Assembly (NCBI RefSeq): GCF_004363805.1
Contig: NZ_SNZP01000005.1
Span: forward strand, 62,001-126,000
Source: Paludibacterium purpuratum
Lineage (GTDB): Bacteria > Pseudomonadota > Gammaproteobacteria > Burkholderiales > Chromobacteriaceae
Direction: 5' to 3'
DNA: 64,000 nucleotides
Positions 25,582 to 34,383 of this stretch are shown piece by piece. The translations under genes and the position numbers were made by a program. The notes beneath the pieces were generated by a model that had not been told where the DNA came from, searched no databases, and was given only the letters and a program-made list of their open reading frames with translations. The first letter of the stretch is position 1, and every line of letters starts with the position of its first letter.

Positions 25582-27093
25582 TTATTTGGTCAACCTCAAC
25601 TGGCTTAATTGCCCGGCGATGCTTTGAAAGTATTTCTTCAAATCCGCATTGCTCGGCGCGAAATAAGCCTGCTCGCTCACACAGCTCTGCAGCATCGGCA
25701 TCGAGGCCGAGACGTCGGACCAATTGCCGAAGGCGATCGCCCAGATCTTGATACCCTGCGCTTTGGCCGCGTTACAGGCCGCCAAGGTCAGCGAATTCAG
25801 CGACGCGGTAGTACGCGGGTCGACCCCCGAATACGCGTGCGGATAGTAGGGACCGTACGGCTGATAATTGGCGGCATAGTTGCCGATCACATCCTGGGCG
25901 CTTTGACTGACGATTTCGCCGCTATAGGTCGTCAACTGACCGGTACCGGGCGAATTGAAAGTGTCGTAGCCGGGCGGATCGTTGACACCGTCGGTGATGA
26001 TGATCATCGCTTTGGTCAAATAGGCGGTGCTGTCTTGCGGCAAGGTCGGGCTACCCCAGCCGAGTGCCGTGTTGGCGTTGCGCCAGCTCGGCGCCAGCAT
26101 GCGCCATCCCCACAATACGCCGGAGGCGATATTGGTCCCGCCGTTCGGCGTCATCGAATTGATGCTGCTCTTGAGCGTCGAGGTATCCGACGTCAAGAAG
26201 GTCGTCGGCGTACGCGTGCAACCACTCTGTGCAAAGTCGCGATACATGATCCGGCCGTACCAGCTGTAACGGCTCACGTTGGTATCGTAATAAGCCGAGA
26301 ACGGTCGACTTGACGGGTTAAGGAGGGCAGGCGGTCGCGACAACTGACCGCCTGTGCGCGGCTCGGTCATGCAGCCGGCCCAACTACTGCCGAACGGCAG
26401 CGAATTGTTGAGCCAGTTGAAGGGCACATCGCCGTTGGCGTCGCGAACCTTGACCGTATAGGTAAACGGCACGATGCCGATGTTGACGCTGGAGCCGCTC
26501 GCCGATCCCGACTGCAGATCGTCGATCAAGGAAGTGGCCGCGCCTTTGAGCGCCGACATCTTGCTCGCGCCGCCGCTGATCGCATCGTTCATCGAACCGG
26601 TGTTGTCGAGCACCAGCGAGAGTTCGAGATTGTTTTTCGGGATGCGGATGGCTTCGTTAGAGCCCGCTACCGGCAAGTCTTTTCTGACCATAAAGCCCGA
26701 CACCAATAGCGGCAGTTTGCCGGTGGCATGCATGCTGATGGTCTGATGCGACGGCGCGTTAGCACTGGCCGGCGCATAGCTGACATCGATCTGGACATCC
26801 TTAGGATCCAGGATGCTGCCCATGTAGTCGGTCGGCAGATTGGCGGTGAAATAGCCCATGGCGTCGACCTTCCAGGCCGCCAGCTGATCCGGCGTCGGGT
26901 TGGTGGAAAGGTTGCTCAGATTGCGTCCGCCGGCCAATACGGCCGCATCCATGGCATCTTGTAGCCGTCCCTGTACCGTGGCCCAGCGCATGACGTCGAT
27001 GGCACCCATCAAGGCCAGCAACAGTCCACCGGTGCTCAGCACGAAGGTCATGGAAACCAGACCGCGGTCATTGAAAAAGAGGTTGTTACGCAT
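25582..27093 (-). CDS. tadG: TadG-like pilus protein with von Willebrand factor A domain
   Basis: 503 residues, last gene of the Tad operon. The N terminus RNNLFFNDRGLVSMTFVLST, continuing into a hydrophobic stretch (about 15-35), is pseudopilin-like (TadE superfamily). The rest is a VWA domain with a complete MIDAS start DNTGSM (about residue 170) and the IIITDGVNDPP strand (about 365). TadG proteins sit in the envelope and are thought to anchor or stabilise the pilus. I start at 27093, where the pseudopilin motif begins; upstream codons overlap tadF without support. No clear terminator is visible in the 77 bp after it. Confidence 0.85.
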   Translation of the reverse strand: MRNNLFFNDRGLVSMTFVLSTGGLLLALMGAIDVMRWATVQGRLQDAMDAAVLAGGRNLSNLSTNPTPDQLAAWKVDAMGYFTANLPTDYMGSILDPKDVQIDVSYAPASANAPSHQTISMHATGKLPLLVSGFMVRKDLPVAGSNEAIRIPKNNLELSLVLDNTGSMNDAISGGASKMSALKGAATSLIDDLQSGSASGSSVNIGIVPFTYTVKVRDANGDVPFNWLNNSLPFGSSWAGCMTEPRTGGQLSRPPALLNPSSRPFSAYYDTNVSRYSWYGRIMYRDFAQSGCTRTPTTFLTSDTSTLKSSINSMTPNGGTNIASGVLWGWRMLAPSWRNANTALGWGSPTLPQDSTAYLTKAMIIITDGVNDPPGYDTFNSPGTGQLTTYSGEIVSQSAQDVIGNYAANYQPYGPYYPHAYSGVDPRTTASLNSLTLAACNAAKAQGIKIWAIAFGNWSDVSASMPMLQSCVSEQAYFAPSNADLKKYFQSIAGQLSQLRLTK

Positions 27094-27101
27094 TGTCGAT
27101 C

Positions 27102-27692
27102 CTACGGAGCTTGCAAGGTGTCGATGTTCTGGAAACGCGGACGGAAGTACACGCGCCGGTAAAACACCTGATTGACCGGTGCCGAGGGCCAAAAAGTGCG
27201 CGCGGCATTGAACGGACTGAAGTGGTAGAACACTTCGACGATCACGGTGTTGTCGTCTTTATTAAAAGAGAACCCCGCCGGCAGCGGATTGCCAGGGGCG
27301 ACGCGGCTGACGTCCCCCGCCCCCCAACTGGGCTTGCGCTGCCAGGCAATGACCGGCGTGGGCGAAGCGCCGCCGCCATCCTTGACCACCGTGACAATCA
27401 CCGTTCCCCGATGCTGGATATCCAACGGCTGCGCCACTTGCGGCGCAACGCTCCAGAACACGCCGATATCGTTGCTATCGGTACCGCTGGCGTTGTCGAT
27501 CAGCACGGCCTTTTCCGCCACCAGATTGCCGAGCGAATAGGCGGTACGGTCGATCACGCTGGCGGTGCGGCAGTATTCGTACGCCTCGACCATGCCCAAT
27601 AGCAGTAGCAAGTAGATCGGCAGCCAGATCACCAGTTCCAGCGTGGCGACGCCCCGGCGATCGGCGATGAATGTGCGAAGAAATGGATTCAT
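27102..27692 (-). CDS. tadF: TadF-like pseudopilin
   Basis: 196 residues. A short basic leader (MNPFLRTFIADRRG) and the hydrophobic ATLELVIWLPIYLLLLLGMVE form a TadE/TadF pseudopilin N terminus, with the conserved E of GVATLE at about residue 18, presumably processed by TadV. The remainder is an exported beta-rich domain. The ATG overlaps the tadE stop by four bases, and tadG follows after eight. The name TadF rests on position and domain; sequence alone only says TadE-like. Confidence 0.8.
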   Translation of the reverse strand: MNPFLRTFIADRRGVATLELVIWLPIYLLLLLGMVEAYEYCRTASVIDRTAYSLGNLVAEKAVLIDNASGTDSNDIGVFWSVAPQVAQPLDIQHRGTVIVTVVKDGGGASPTPVIAWQRKPSWGAGDVSRVAPGNPLPAGFSFNKDDNTVIVEVFYHFSPFNAARTFWPSAPVNQVFYRRVYFRPRFQNIDTLQAP

Positions 27693-28234
27693 GACTCGTT
27701 CTGTACCACGATGGTGCGTTGCAGACTGTACTGCTTGATATTCAAAAAGGCGGGAATCCCGGTGAAGGTCGGGCGCGTGATCTTGACCTGGTAGCGCACG
27801 ATAGCGCCGTAGCCCCCCGCTCCACTGGCGCCCATGTCGCGATCCCAATGACCGTTGCCGTTGATATCGGTAAAAGGGCCGGTACAGGTGCCGGTCTTGG
27901 CATACGAGTCGTCGCCGCACGGTTCGGGCTGGCCGATGCTGCTGTAATTCGGATAGGTCATGGTCGACACCGTCAATTGCGACGGGCTCTGCAGAAATTG
28001 GCCGACCGTGCCCCAGATCGCGTTGTAGATCGCCTGATCGCGATCGACGCCCGCCGGCACCACCACGGTCACGCCGATACGCGATGCCGCGGAAGCGCCT
28101 CGATCCAGCGCAGCGTCCATGAAGGTTTCCAGGGCGACGTCGATCGCCCCCACCGTGACCACCAGCAGAAACGGAAAGATCAGCGCGAACTCCAACGCCG
28201 CCACCCCGCGCTGATTGCGCCAGAATGCCTTCAT
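27689..28234 (-). CDS. tadE: TadE-like pseudopilin
   Basis: 181 residues with RNQRGVAALEFALIFPFLLV at the N terminus (about 7-26), the classic TadE motif with the glutamate needed for prepilin peptidase cleavage. The exported part contains two cysteines (EPCGDD and GTCTGPF) that could form a disulfide, and a Gly/Asp-rich loop DINGNGHWDRD that resembles a calcium-binding loop; this last point is inference. It overlaps tadD and tadF by four bases at each end. Confidence 0.83.
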   Translation of the reverse strand: MKAFWRNQRGVAALEFALIFPFLLVVTVGAIDVALETFMDAALDRGASAASRIGVTVVVPAGVDRDQAIYNAIWGTVGQFLQSPSQLTVSTMTYPNYSSIGQPEPCGDDSYAKTGTCTGPFTDINGNGHWDRDMGASGAGGYGAIVRYQVKITRPTFTGIPAFLNIKQYSLQRTIVVQNES

Positions 28235-29049
28235 GGGCGAACCTCTTTGTTCGACTGCGCGGCGCTGTTGGCCAGGCGTTCGCGGACGGTTTGGTAGAAC
28301 TGCAGATTGCGTTGTACCTGAGCCTCCGGCAATTCCATCTTCAACACCCGTTCGGCGGCATCGGTATTGCCCAGCAGGCCATAGCCCAGCGCCAGGTTCT
28401 GCTTGGTCTGCGCCGGCGCCGATGGGGTATCGACGATCTTCATCAATTCGGCGATGCCGGCCCGATACTGGCGCGACAGAATCAAGGACAGGCCCAGATC
28501 GTTGCGCAAGCCCAGATCCTCCGGATGCATCATCAGCCCTTGCGTATAAGTCTGTTGCGCCAGCTTGTAATGACCTTGCAGGTCGTAGGCCACACCCAGC
28601 CCCGTCATGGCGCGCAGATCGTCCGGTGAGCGTTTGAGGACGATTTGATAATGGGCAATGGCCTGATCGAGGTCGTGCTGCCGGATCGCCACCCGCGCCA
28701 ATCCGATCTCGGCCACATCGCTGTTCGGCACTACGCGCGCCAGTTGCTCGAAGGTCAGCTGCGCGCGTTGCAACTCATTACTCTGGAACAGCGCCTCTCC
28801 CATGCCGGCCAGGGCATCCGGCGAGTTGGGATCTTTTTCCAGCATTTTCTGGTAGAGCGACTGCGCCATATCCAGGCTGCCGCTTTGCAGCGCGCCATCC
28901 GCCAAGCGTTGCTCGGTATCCCCCGGGCGCCCGCCAATCCGGCTGACCGGCGTCACGTTGAGCGGCGCCTGTGCACAGGCGGTCATCAGCCCCAGACTGG
29001 CCAACACTAGCGGCAGTCGCAGGGTACGAAAAAATCTCGGTGTATTCAT
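28231..29049 (-). CDS. tadD: TadD-like TPR lipoprotein
   Basis: 272 residues. A lipoprotein signal (LVLASLGLMTACAQ, lipid-modified cysteine about residue 25) is followed by tetratricopeptide repeats from about residue 50 to 235 (for example AQSLYQKMLEKDPNSPDALAG, AIAHYQIVLKRSPDDLRAMTG, AQQTYTQGLMMHPEDLGLRN). TadD is an outer-membrane-associated assembly factor, analogous to PilF/PilW as pilotin or scaffold for the secretin. The start codon shares a base with the tadC stop (TAATG), and the 3' end overlaps tadE. Confidence 0.85.
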   Translation of the reverse strand: MNTPRFFRTLRLPLVLASLGLMTACAQAPLNVTPVSRIGGRPGDTEQRLADGALQSGSLDMAQSLYQKMLEKDPNSPDALAGMGEALFQSNELQRAQLTFEQLARVVPNSDVAEIGLARVAIRQHDLDQAIAHYQIVLKRSPDDLRAMTGLGVAYDLQGHYKLAQQTYTQGLMMHPEDLGLRNDLGLSLILSRQYRAGIAELMKIVDTPSAPAQTKQNLALGYGLLGNTDAAERVLKMELPEAQVQRNLQFYQTVRERLANSAAQSNKEVRP

Positions 29050-29987
29050 TATTGATGCCCCGTCATGGCCATGAGGTTCATGATTGCCGGCCCGGCGGCG
29101 ATCAACACCACGGCGGGAAGAATCATCAAAACCATCGGTATGGTGATCTTGGTCGACAACTTGGCGGCGCGCTCTTCCAGCCGCATCATGCGCGCGGTGC
29201 GCTCCGACTTGGCTAATTGGCGCAGCGCTTGGGAAATCGGCGTGCCGTACTGCTGCGACTGCAGCAAGGTCACCACCAGGCTACGCAACGACAGGCTGCC
29301 GACGCGCTCGCCGAGATGGCGTAAGGCCTCGCCCACATCGCCGCTCAATTGCAACTCGCCTTGGGTCACCGAAAACTCGTCGGCAAGCGGCGGGCAGATT
29401 TTTTCCAGCTCGCGCGACGCACGCAGCAAGCTGTTGCCCAGGCTATAACCGGCATTAGTACAGATCACCATCAAGTCCAGCGCATCCGGCAAGGCATGTT
29501 CGATTTTCTCTTGACGGTGAGTACCGACGTTTTGCGCATACAGTTCCGGCAGAATCATGCCCAGCATGAACATCCCCAGGAAAAGCAGCGAATGGGCGGT
29601 CATGGAGTTGTATTTTTCCGGCAGCGTGGACAAGAGCGACAACAGCGCCAGACAACCGCCACAAGCCAGCTTGCTACCGATCAGCACCGGCACCGCCATC
29701 GGCGAGCGCCAGCCGCCGCGCACTAGCATCTTGGCCATGTTTCTCTGTTGTTGCGCGCTGAACAACGGCAGCTTGTTTCCCAGTTGCATCAGGAATTGAG
29801 TCAGCGCCGGCTGCTCGGCGTCGTCGGTATCGACGCGATCCGGTTTGATTTCCACCGCATCGTTGACCACCTGTTGCAAACGTTCGCTGATGCGCCGGCC
29901 ATCGGGTTTCATGCGCTGGCGCAAATACAGCAGCGCAGCCACCCAGACCAGCACCGCCAACAAGATATCGTTCAGGGTGAATGACAT
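29049..29987 (-). CDS. tadC: Tad inner-membrane platform protein TadC
   Basis: 312 residues of the GspF/T2SSF family. One N-terminal helix (about 7-22), a pair near 100-150 and C-terminal helices (about 275-305) surround a cytosolic T2SSF domain with ALPDALDLMVICTNAGYSLG (about 160-180), the TadB/TadC signature. With TadB it forms the membrane platform on which the TadA motor works. tadB ends four bases upstream and tadD starts in its stop codon. Confidence 0.88.
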   Translation of the reverse strand: MSFTLNDILLAVLVWVAALLYLRQRMKPDGRRISERLQQVVNDAVEIKPDRVDTDDAEQPALTQFLMQLGNKLPLFSAQQQRNMAKMLVRGGWRSPMAVPVLIGSKLACGGCLALLSLLSTLPEKYNSMTAHSLLFLGMFMLGMILPELYAQNVGTHRQEKIEHALPDALDLMVICTNAGYSLGNSLLRASRELEKICPPLADEFSVTQGELQLSGDVGEALRHLGERVGSLSLRSLVVTLLQSQQYGTPISQALRQLAKSERTARMMRLEERAAKLSTKITIPMVLMILPAVVLIAAGPAIMNLMAMTGHQ

Positions 29988-29991
29988 AGCG

Positions 29992-30978
29992 TTAGACCTT
30001 CAGATTCGACAAATGACTGATGAGGAACAGGCCTCCGGCCACCAGTACAATGGCAAGTTTTAAGATCACCAGGCCCGAGGCCGTGACGAACAGCGGCAGG
30101 ATGTAGTCGGGATTGATGTACCAGAGCATGCCCATCACCAAGAACGGGATCACCCCGATCACCTTACTGGCTGCACGCGCTTCGCCGGTCAACGCGCGCG
30201 CCTTCATGCCCATATCGCAACGCACGCGAATGATCTGCGCCAGGTTTTCCAAGGTCTCGGTCAGCTGGCCGCCGGTTTCGCGCTGCAACAATAGGCAAAC
30301 GCAAAAGAAGGAGAAGTCGGGCACCTCGATACGCGCCTCGGCCTCGTTCAGCACCTCCTGCAGATCGACCCCCAACTGCAGCGCATCCCCCATCAAGCAA
30401 AACTCGGTGCCCAAGGGTGCATCGAACTCCTTGCCGGCGGCGGTGATGGCCTGATTGGCCGGCACCCCGGCACGCACCGCGCGGATGATCAGATCCAGCG
30501 CGTCGGGAAACTGTTTCAGAAAGCGCTTTTGGTAACGCCCGATCATCCAGCGATAACAGAACATCAGCAGCAACACCGGATCGATCAGCAACAGCACGGG
30601 CCAACCCCAAGTCGACAGCGGCAACAACCAGGCTAGGCACAGGCCCAGCACCACAGCCAGCGTCAGCACCACCGCCACGAAAATCTGCGGCTTGCCGCCG
30701 CTGACGGTCAGCAGCCGTTCGCGTCGTTCCGCCAGCCAGGCGGCGATCGGGCTCTCGCCGCGCCGCAGGTCGCCGAACAAGGCGGCGTTGCTTTCCGGCG
30801 CCGGCTCGGGCGCCGCCTTGGGGGCTTCATCCAGACCCAACATGGTATTGAGGTGACCGCGCACCCGGTTGGCCGGCGTGTTGTCTTGCTGCTCACGCAG
30901 CCGGATCACCACGAACCCCACCAGCAGGGCGCCGAAGAAAGTCAGCGCGGTCCACAGATTGATCATCATTGAATTCAT
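29992..30978 (-). CDS. tadB: Tad inner-membrane platform protein TadB
   Basis: 328 residues: N-terminal helix (MMINLWTALTFFGALLVGFV, about 4-23), a cytosolic linker, a helix pair (about 95-140) and the T2SSF domain with QFPDALDLIIRAVRAGVPANQA (about 160-180). The last two helices are near 275-320. It partners with TadC. The ATG at 30978 overlaps the stop of the preceding mini-gene (ATGA), so that gene and tadB are translationally coupled; a longer frame to 31014 is open but would overlap it more. The first 49 bases are duplicated at the start of the mini-gene. Confidence 0.88.
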   Translation of the reverse strand: MNSMMINLWTALTFFGALLVGFVVIRLREQQDNTPANRVRGHLNTMLGLDEAPKAAPEPAPESNAALFGDLRRGESPIAAWLAERRERLLTVSGGKPQIFVAVVLTLAVVLGLCLAWLLPLSTWGWPVLLLIDPVLLLMFCYRWMIGRYQKRFLKQFPDALDLIIRAVRAGVPANQAITAAGKEFDAPLGTEFCLMGDALQLGVDLQEVLNEAEARIEVPDFSFFCVCLLLQRETGGQLTETLENLAQIIRVRCDMGMKARALTGEARAASKVIGVIPFLVMGMLWYINPDYILPLFVTASGLVILKLAIVLVAGGLFLISHLSNLKV

Positions 30979-31256
30979 TGAGACATGGCCCTTATCAACA
31001 GATCCAGCAGCCACCAGTAGCTCTTACGCGGCTTGAAAGCCGGCCATTGGCACCAGCTTTTTGATGCGCGCGAAGGCAATGGCGCGAGATCCTCCACCAA
31101 TTGCGATTCGGCTTGCACGCATGGGGACGTATCGAGATTCAGCCGCCCCGCGGACGCGTGGCTACGCCTGGCTTGTCGCCAGATCAGCAGCCCCCCCGCC
31201 AGCAACACGCCGAAAAAAATCAGGGCAGTCCACACATCGAGCATCATGGCCTTCAT
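30975..31256 (-). CDS. single-helix mini-protein derived from the TadB N terminus (93 aa)
   Basis: The product begins MKAMMLDVWTALIFFGVLLA, matching the TadB start MNSMMINLWTALTFFGALLV at 12 of 20 positions. The first 49 coding bases of the two genes agree at 39 positions counted by eye. After the helix (about 8-27) comes a basic segment and a Ser/Trp-rich tail unlike TadB. Four-base ATGA overlaps at both ends (with tadA upstream and tadB downstream) show it is kept as a translated operon member rather than debris. It could sit beside TadB/TadC in the platform or modulate TadA docking; this is inference. Confidence 0.7.
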   Translation of the reverse strand: MKAMMLDVWTALIFFGVLLAGGLLIWRQARRSHASAGRLNLDTSPCVQAESQLVEDLAPLPSRASKSWCQWPAFKPRKSYWWLLDLLIRAMSQ

Positions 31257-32701
31257 TGCTGCATGATCTCCATCAGCACATCCTGCAAGCCGTAATAGGC
31301 GGCGCGCGCCATAAAGGCCGGGCGCATGCGCGAGCTATCGAAACTGCCCACCACCTCGTCGCCCTGATGTTTGGCGTCGAGCTGGAAGCGGAAGAGATCC
31401 TGGGTGATGATGACCTCGCCTTCCATACCAACCAGTTCGGTGATGTAGGTGATGCGGCGCATACCGTCGCGCATACGCTCGACCTGCACGATCAAATTGA
31501 CGGCGCTGGAAATCTGGCGACGGATCGAACTGAGCGGCAAACTGCCGTGCGACATCATCACCATACTTTCCAGACGGGTGATGGCATCGCGCGGGGTATT
31601 GGCGTGCACCGTGGTCATCGAACCATCGTGGCCGGTGTTCATTGCCTGCAAGACGTCGAAGGCTTCCGAGCCCCGGGTTTCACCCAGAATGATGCGGTCG
31701 GGGCGCATCCGCAGCGCGTTCTTCACCAGGTCGCGCTGCGAGACCTGCCCCATACCCTCGGCGTTTTCCGGCCGGGTTTCCAGACGCACCACATGCGGCT
31801 GTTGCAGTTGCAATTCCGCCGCGTCCTCGATAGTGATGATGCGTTCGCGCACGCTGATGTGCTGTGACAGCGCATTCAGCAACGTGGTCTTACCCGAACC
31901 GGTACCGCCGGAGATCACCACGTTCAGCCGGCAGGCCGAGGCGACCTCCAGCAAACGCGACATGGCCGCCGACATATTCCTCTGTTGCGCCATGCGCGCT
32001 AGCGTGATGTTGCGTTTGGAAAACTTACGAATAGCGATACAGGCGCCGTCGATAGCCAGCGGCGGTACTACCACGTTGACCCGGCTGCCATCGGCCAGAC
32101 GGGCGTCGACCATTGGGCTGCTTTCGTCGACCCGACGGCCGACCGAAGCGGCGATCCGCTGCGCCACGTTCACCACGTGGGTGTTGTCGCGGAACTTCTG
32201 CGACACCAGTTCCAGTCGGCCATGACGTTCGACGTAGATCTGATCCGGGCCGTTGACCAGGATATCGGTCACGGTATCGTCCGCCAGCAGCGGTTCGATC
32301 GGCCCGACGCCGAACATATCGTTCAGCATTTCCTCGACGATCCGTACCTGATCCTGGCTGTTGAAACGCATGCGCTCGCGGGTGATCAGTTCGGCCACCA
32401 CGCGTTCGATGTCGGTCTTGACCTGTTCACGCGTTTTGGTCACCGCCACCGAGGCGTTCATCGACCCCAAGACGATCGAACGGATCTGCTGGAACTCCGG
32501 CATGCGCACCAGTTGGTCCTGCGCCTCTTTGCGGCCAGTCGCTTGGCGCTCTTGCGCGGGTGCTTTGACCTCGGCGGGTGCACTCTCGGTGGGTGCCGGA
32601 CTCGACGTGGCCGCGTGAGGCTGACCATGCGTCGGATGCGGTGTCACCGCGTAGTGGCGCGCCTTCTCGGCCTCGCCGGCATTCAGTTTTCGTCCAAACA
32701 T
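31253..32701 (-). CDS. tadA: Tad pilus assembly ATPase TadA (CpaF)
   Basis: 482 residues of the secretion ATPase family. An N-terminal region (about 60-250, with ITRERMRFNSQDQVRIVEEM and GVGPIEPLLADDTVTDILVNG) precedes the motor domain: Walker A SGGTGSGKTTLLNAL (about 263-277), the Asp box around RIITIEDAAELQLQQPHVVR, Walker B PDRIILGETRGSEAFDVLQAM and the His box GHDGSMTTVHANTPRDAITR. It drives Flp pilus polymerisation from the cytosol. It lies three bases after tadZ and overlaps the mini-gene by four. Confidence 0.93.
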   Translation of the reverse strand: MFGRKLNAGEAEKARHYAVTPHPTHGQPHAATSSPAPTESAPAEVKAPAQERQATGRKEAQDQLVRMPEFQQIRSIVLGSMNASVAVTKTREQVKTDIERVVAELITRERMRFNSQDQVRIVEEMLNDMFGVGPIEPLLADDTVTDILVNGPDQIYVERHGRLELVSQKFRDNTHVVNVAQRIAASVGRRVDESSPMVDARLADGSRVNVVVPPLAIDGACIAIRKFSKRNITLARMAQQRNMSAAMSRLLEVASACRLNVVISGGTGSGKTTLLNALSQHISVRERIITIEDAAELQLQQPHVVRLETRPENAEGMGQVSQRDLVKNALRMRPDRIILGETRGSEAFDVLQAMNTGHDGSMTTVHANTPRDAITRLESMVMMSHGSLPLSSIRRQISSAVNLIVQVERMRDGMRRITYITELVGMEGEVIITQDLFRFQLDAKHQGDEVVGSFDSSRMRPAFMARAAYYGLQDVLMEIMQQ

Positions 32702-32704
32702 GGC

Positions 32705-33952
32705 TTAACGCACCATCCGGCGGACTTTCGTGCCGCCGCCCCACAGTTGCGCACTCTCGGCTTTTTGCTGCACACCGCTCAAGCTGTCGGCCAGACGCGC
32801 AATGGCCTTGCCAAACGGCGATTGCGGCTTGACCGGCTCACCCAGGTTTTGCGATAGCGTTAGATTCGAGGCGTCGAAAGGCAGCTCCAGTGCCACCGGG
32901 CGCTGTGTGGCGCGGCCAAAGTCCTCAACACTCACCATGGCGGCGTTGGTCGGCCCGGTCTGATTGAGCAATACCGACACCGCGGGCTCGCTCTCGCGCG
33001 CCAGCACGTGCCGGGTCAGCCGGGTCACCATGCGCGCGGCATGCACGGTACGGTCGGCCATCAAATAAACTTCGCGCGACTGATCCAGCGCCTCCTCGGT
33101 CAATTGCGGGAGCCCGGCCCCAGGCCGGGAGGCATCGATCAGCACATAGTGGAAATGCTGTTTCAAGAGCTTGAGCAGATCGGCCAAATGGCCTTCCGGG
33201 ATGGCGAAGCGGTCTTGATAGTCCAGTTCGCCGGACAGCACGAACAGGCGCGCACTGGCGCGCACCATGGTGCGCTCCAGATAGGCCTGATCCAGGTGAT
33301 GCACGTTTTGCAGCACATCGACCAAGCCTTGGTTGGTCTGTTGTCCCAAAATCACATTGACCGCGCCGCCGTATAGATTCAGATCGATCAACGCCACCCG
33401 ACGCTGCATCACCTCGGCCAAGTGGCGCGCCAAATGGGTGCACACCGTCGATACGCCGACGCCGCCACGCGCACCGACGAAGCTAAGAACCTTGCCGGTG
33501 CGCGCGCGTTGCAACGCTTCGGCGGCGCTGGGCGAAGAAGCGTCGCCCAGCGTAGCGGTCAACAAATCCGAGGTCAGCGGTTTGACCAGATAGTCGCGCA
33601 CCCCCAGTTGCAACAGATTGCGATACAAGCCGACGTCGTTTTTGCTGCCGAGTACATATACCTCGATCGATGGGTCACAAACCTCGGCCAACTGAGCGAG
33701 CACCGACAGCGGCGCGTCGACGTCGGAGACGTCGACCAGCAGTTGTGCCGGCGGACGCTCGGCGCGGCGCAGAAAGGCGATGGCATGCGCCACCTTGCCG
33801 CGCATCACCAAGGCATTGGGCTGCATGCGATGCGACAAGAACGCCCGCATGGTGGCGGCATTCTGCTCATCGCTGATCACCGCCAGGAATTCGGCATGCG
33901 GCTGCGGCGCCTTCTTGCTATCGGTCAGCCCCAGTGAGTCCAGCAGGCTCAT
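32705..33952 (-). CDS. tadZ: TadZ/CpaE-like localisation ATPase
   Basis: 415 residues. An N-terminal receiver-like domain (about 20-140, atypical, with RDYLVKPLTSDLL) is followed by a ParA/MinD ATPase domain with deviant Walker A FVGARGGVGVSTVCTHLA (about 155-170) and VLIDASRPGAG as Walker B. The usual lysine of the KGGVGKT loop is replaced (RGGVGVST), as in many TadZ/CpaE proteins that bind but poorly hydrolyse ATP. TadZ places the pilus machine at the pole. The start overlaps the cpaD stop by four bases. Confidence 0.87.
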   Translation of the reverse strand: MSLLDSLGLTDSKKAPQPHAEFLAVISDEQNAATMRAFLSHRMQPNALVMRGKVAHAIAFLRRAERPPAQLLVDVSDVDAPLSVLAQLAEVCDPSIEVYVLGSKNDVGLYRNLLQLGVRDYLVKPLTSDLLTATLGDASSPSAAEALQRARTGKVLSFVGARGGVGVSTVCTHLARHLAEVMQRRVALIDLNLYGGAVNVILGQQTNQGLVDVLQNVHHLDQAYLERTMVRASARLFVLSGELDYQDRFAIPEGHLADLLKLLKQHFHYVLIDASRPGAGLPQLTEEALDQSREVYLMADRTVHAARMVTRLTRHVLARESEPAVSVLLNQTGPTNAAMVSVEDFGRATQRPVALELPFDASNLTLSQNLGEPVKPQSPFGKAIARLADSLSGVQQKAESAQLWGGGTKVRRMVR

Positions 33953-34368
33953 TGCCCGCCCCCGCTGACAGCGGTCGTGGTCGAACCGCCCGTCGTCGGC
34001 GCCTTGACCTTGTCATCGTAATAACGCTGCACCGCCGCGCCGCTGTTGGTCGCCCCCGGTCCGGGATAGCGCTTCGGATCGACCAGGTCCTGCGGATTGG
34101 CGATCATGCGCGCCAGGTTGTTGTAGGTGGCACAACCGAAGGCAACCTCCGGCCGATGCACGGCCTGCAACCAACCATTGTTCAGGTAGGGCTCGTCTTC
34201 CAGCTTGTTGCAGTCCGGGCCGATGGCCTGGCCATCGCGTACCGTGATCACCGTGGCATCGGGCATATGTGCGGTCTGATTGACGATGGAGGTGTCGTAA
34301 GCACAAGCCGTCAGCATCAGCGGCGCGGCCAGCGTCAGCAGGCGGAAAAAAAGTCGGGATGAAATCAT
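33949..34368 (-). CDS. cpaD: CpaD-like pilus lipoprotein
   Basis: 139 residues. A lipoprotein signal (LTLAAPLMLTACAYD, lipidated cysteine about 22) precedes a short domain with the CpaD hallmark FGCATYNNLARMIANPQDLV (about 80-100). The C-terminal tail is Thr/Gly/Ser-rich and probably disordered. CpaD is an outer-membrane lipoprotein that works with the CpaC/RcpA secretin. It is shorter than Caulobacter CpaD (about 220 residues), lacking part of the N-terminal half. Located 15 bases after rcpA. Confidence 0.85.
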   Translation of the reverse strand: MISSRLFFRLLTLAAPLMLTACAYDTSIVNQTAHMPDATVITVRDGQAIGPDCNKLEDEPYLNNGWLQAVHRPEVAFGCATYNNLARMIANPQDLVDPKRYPGPGATNSGAAVQRYYDDKVKAPTTGGSTTTAVSGGGQ

Positions 34369-34383
34369 GATGCGCCTCCGGAA

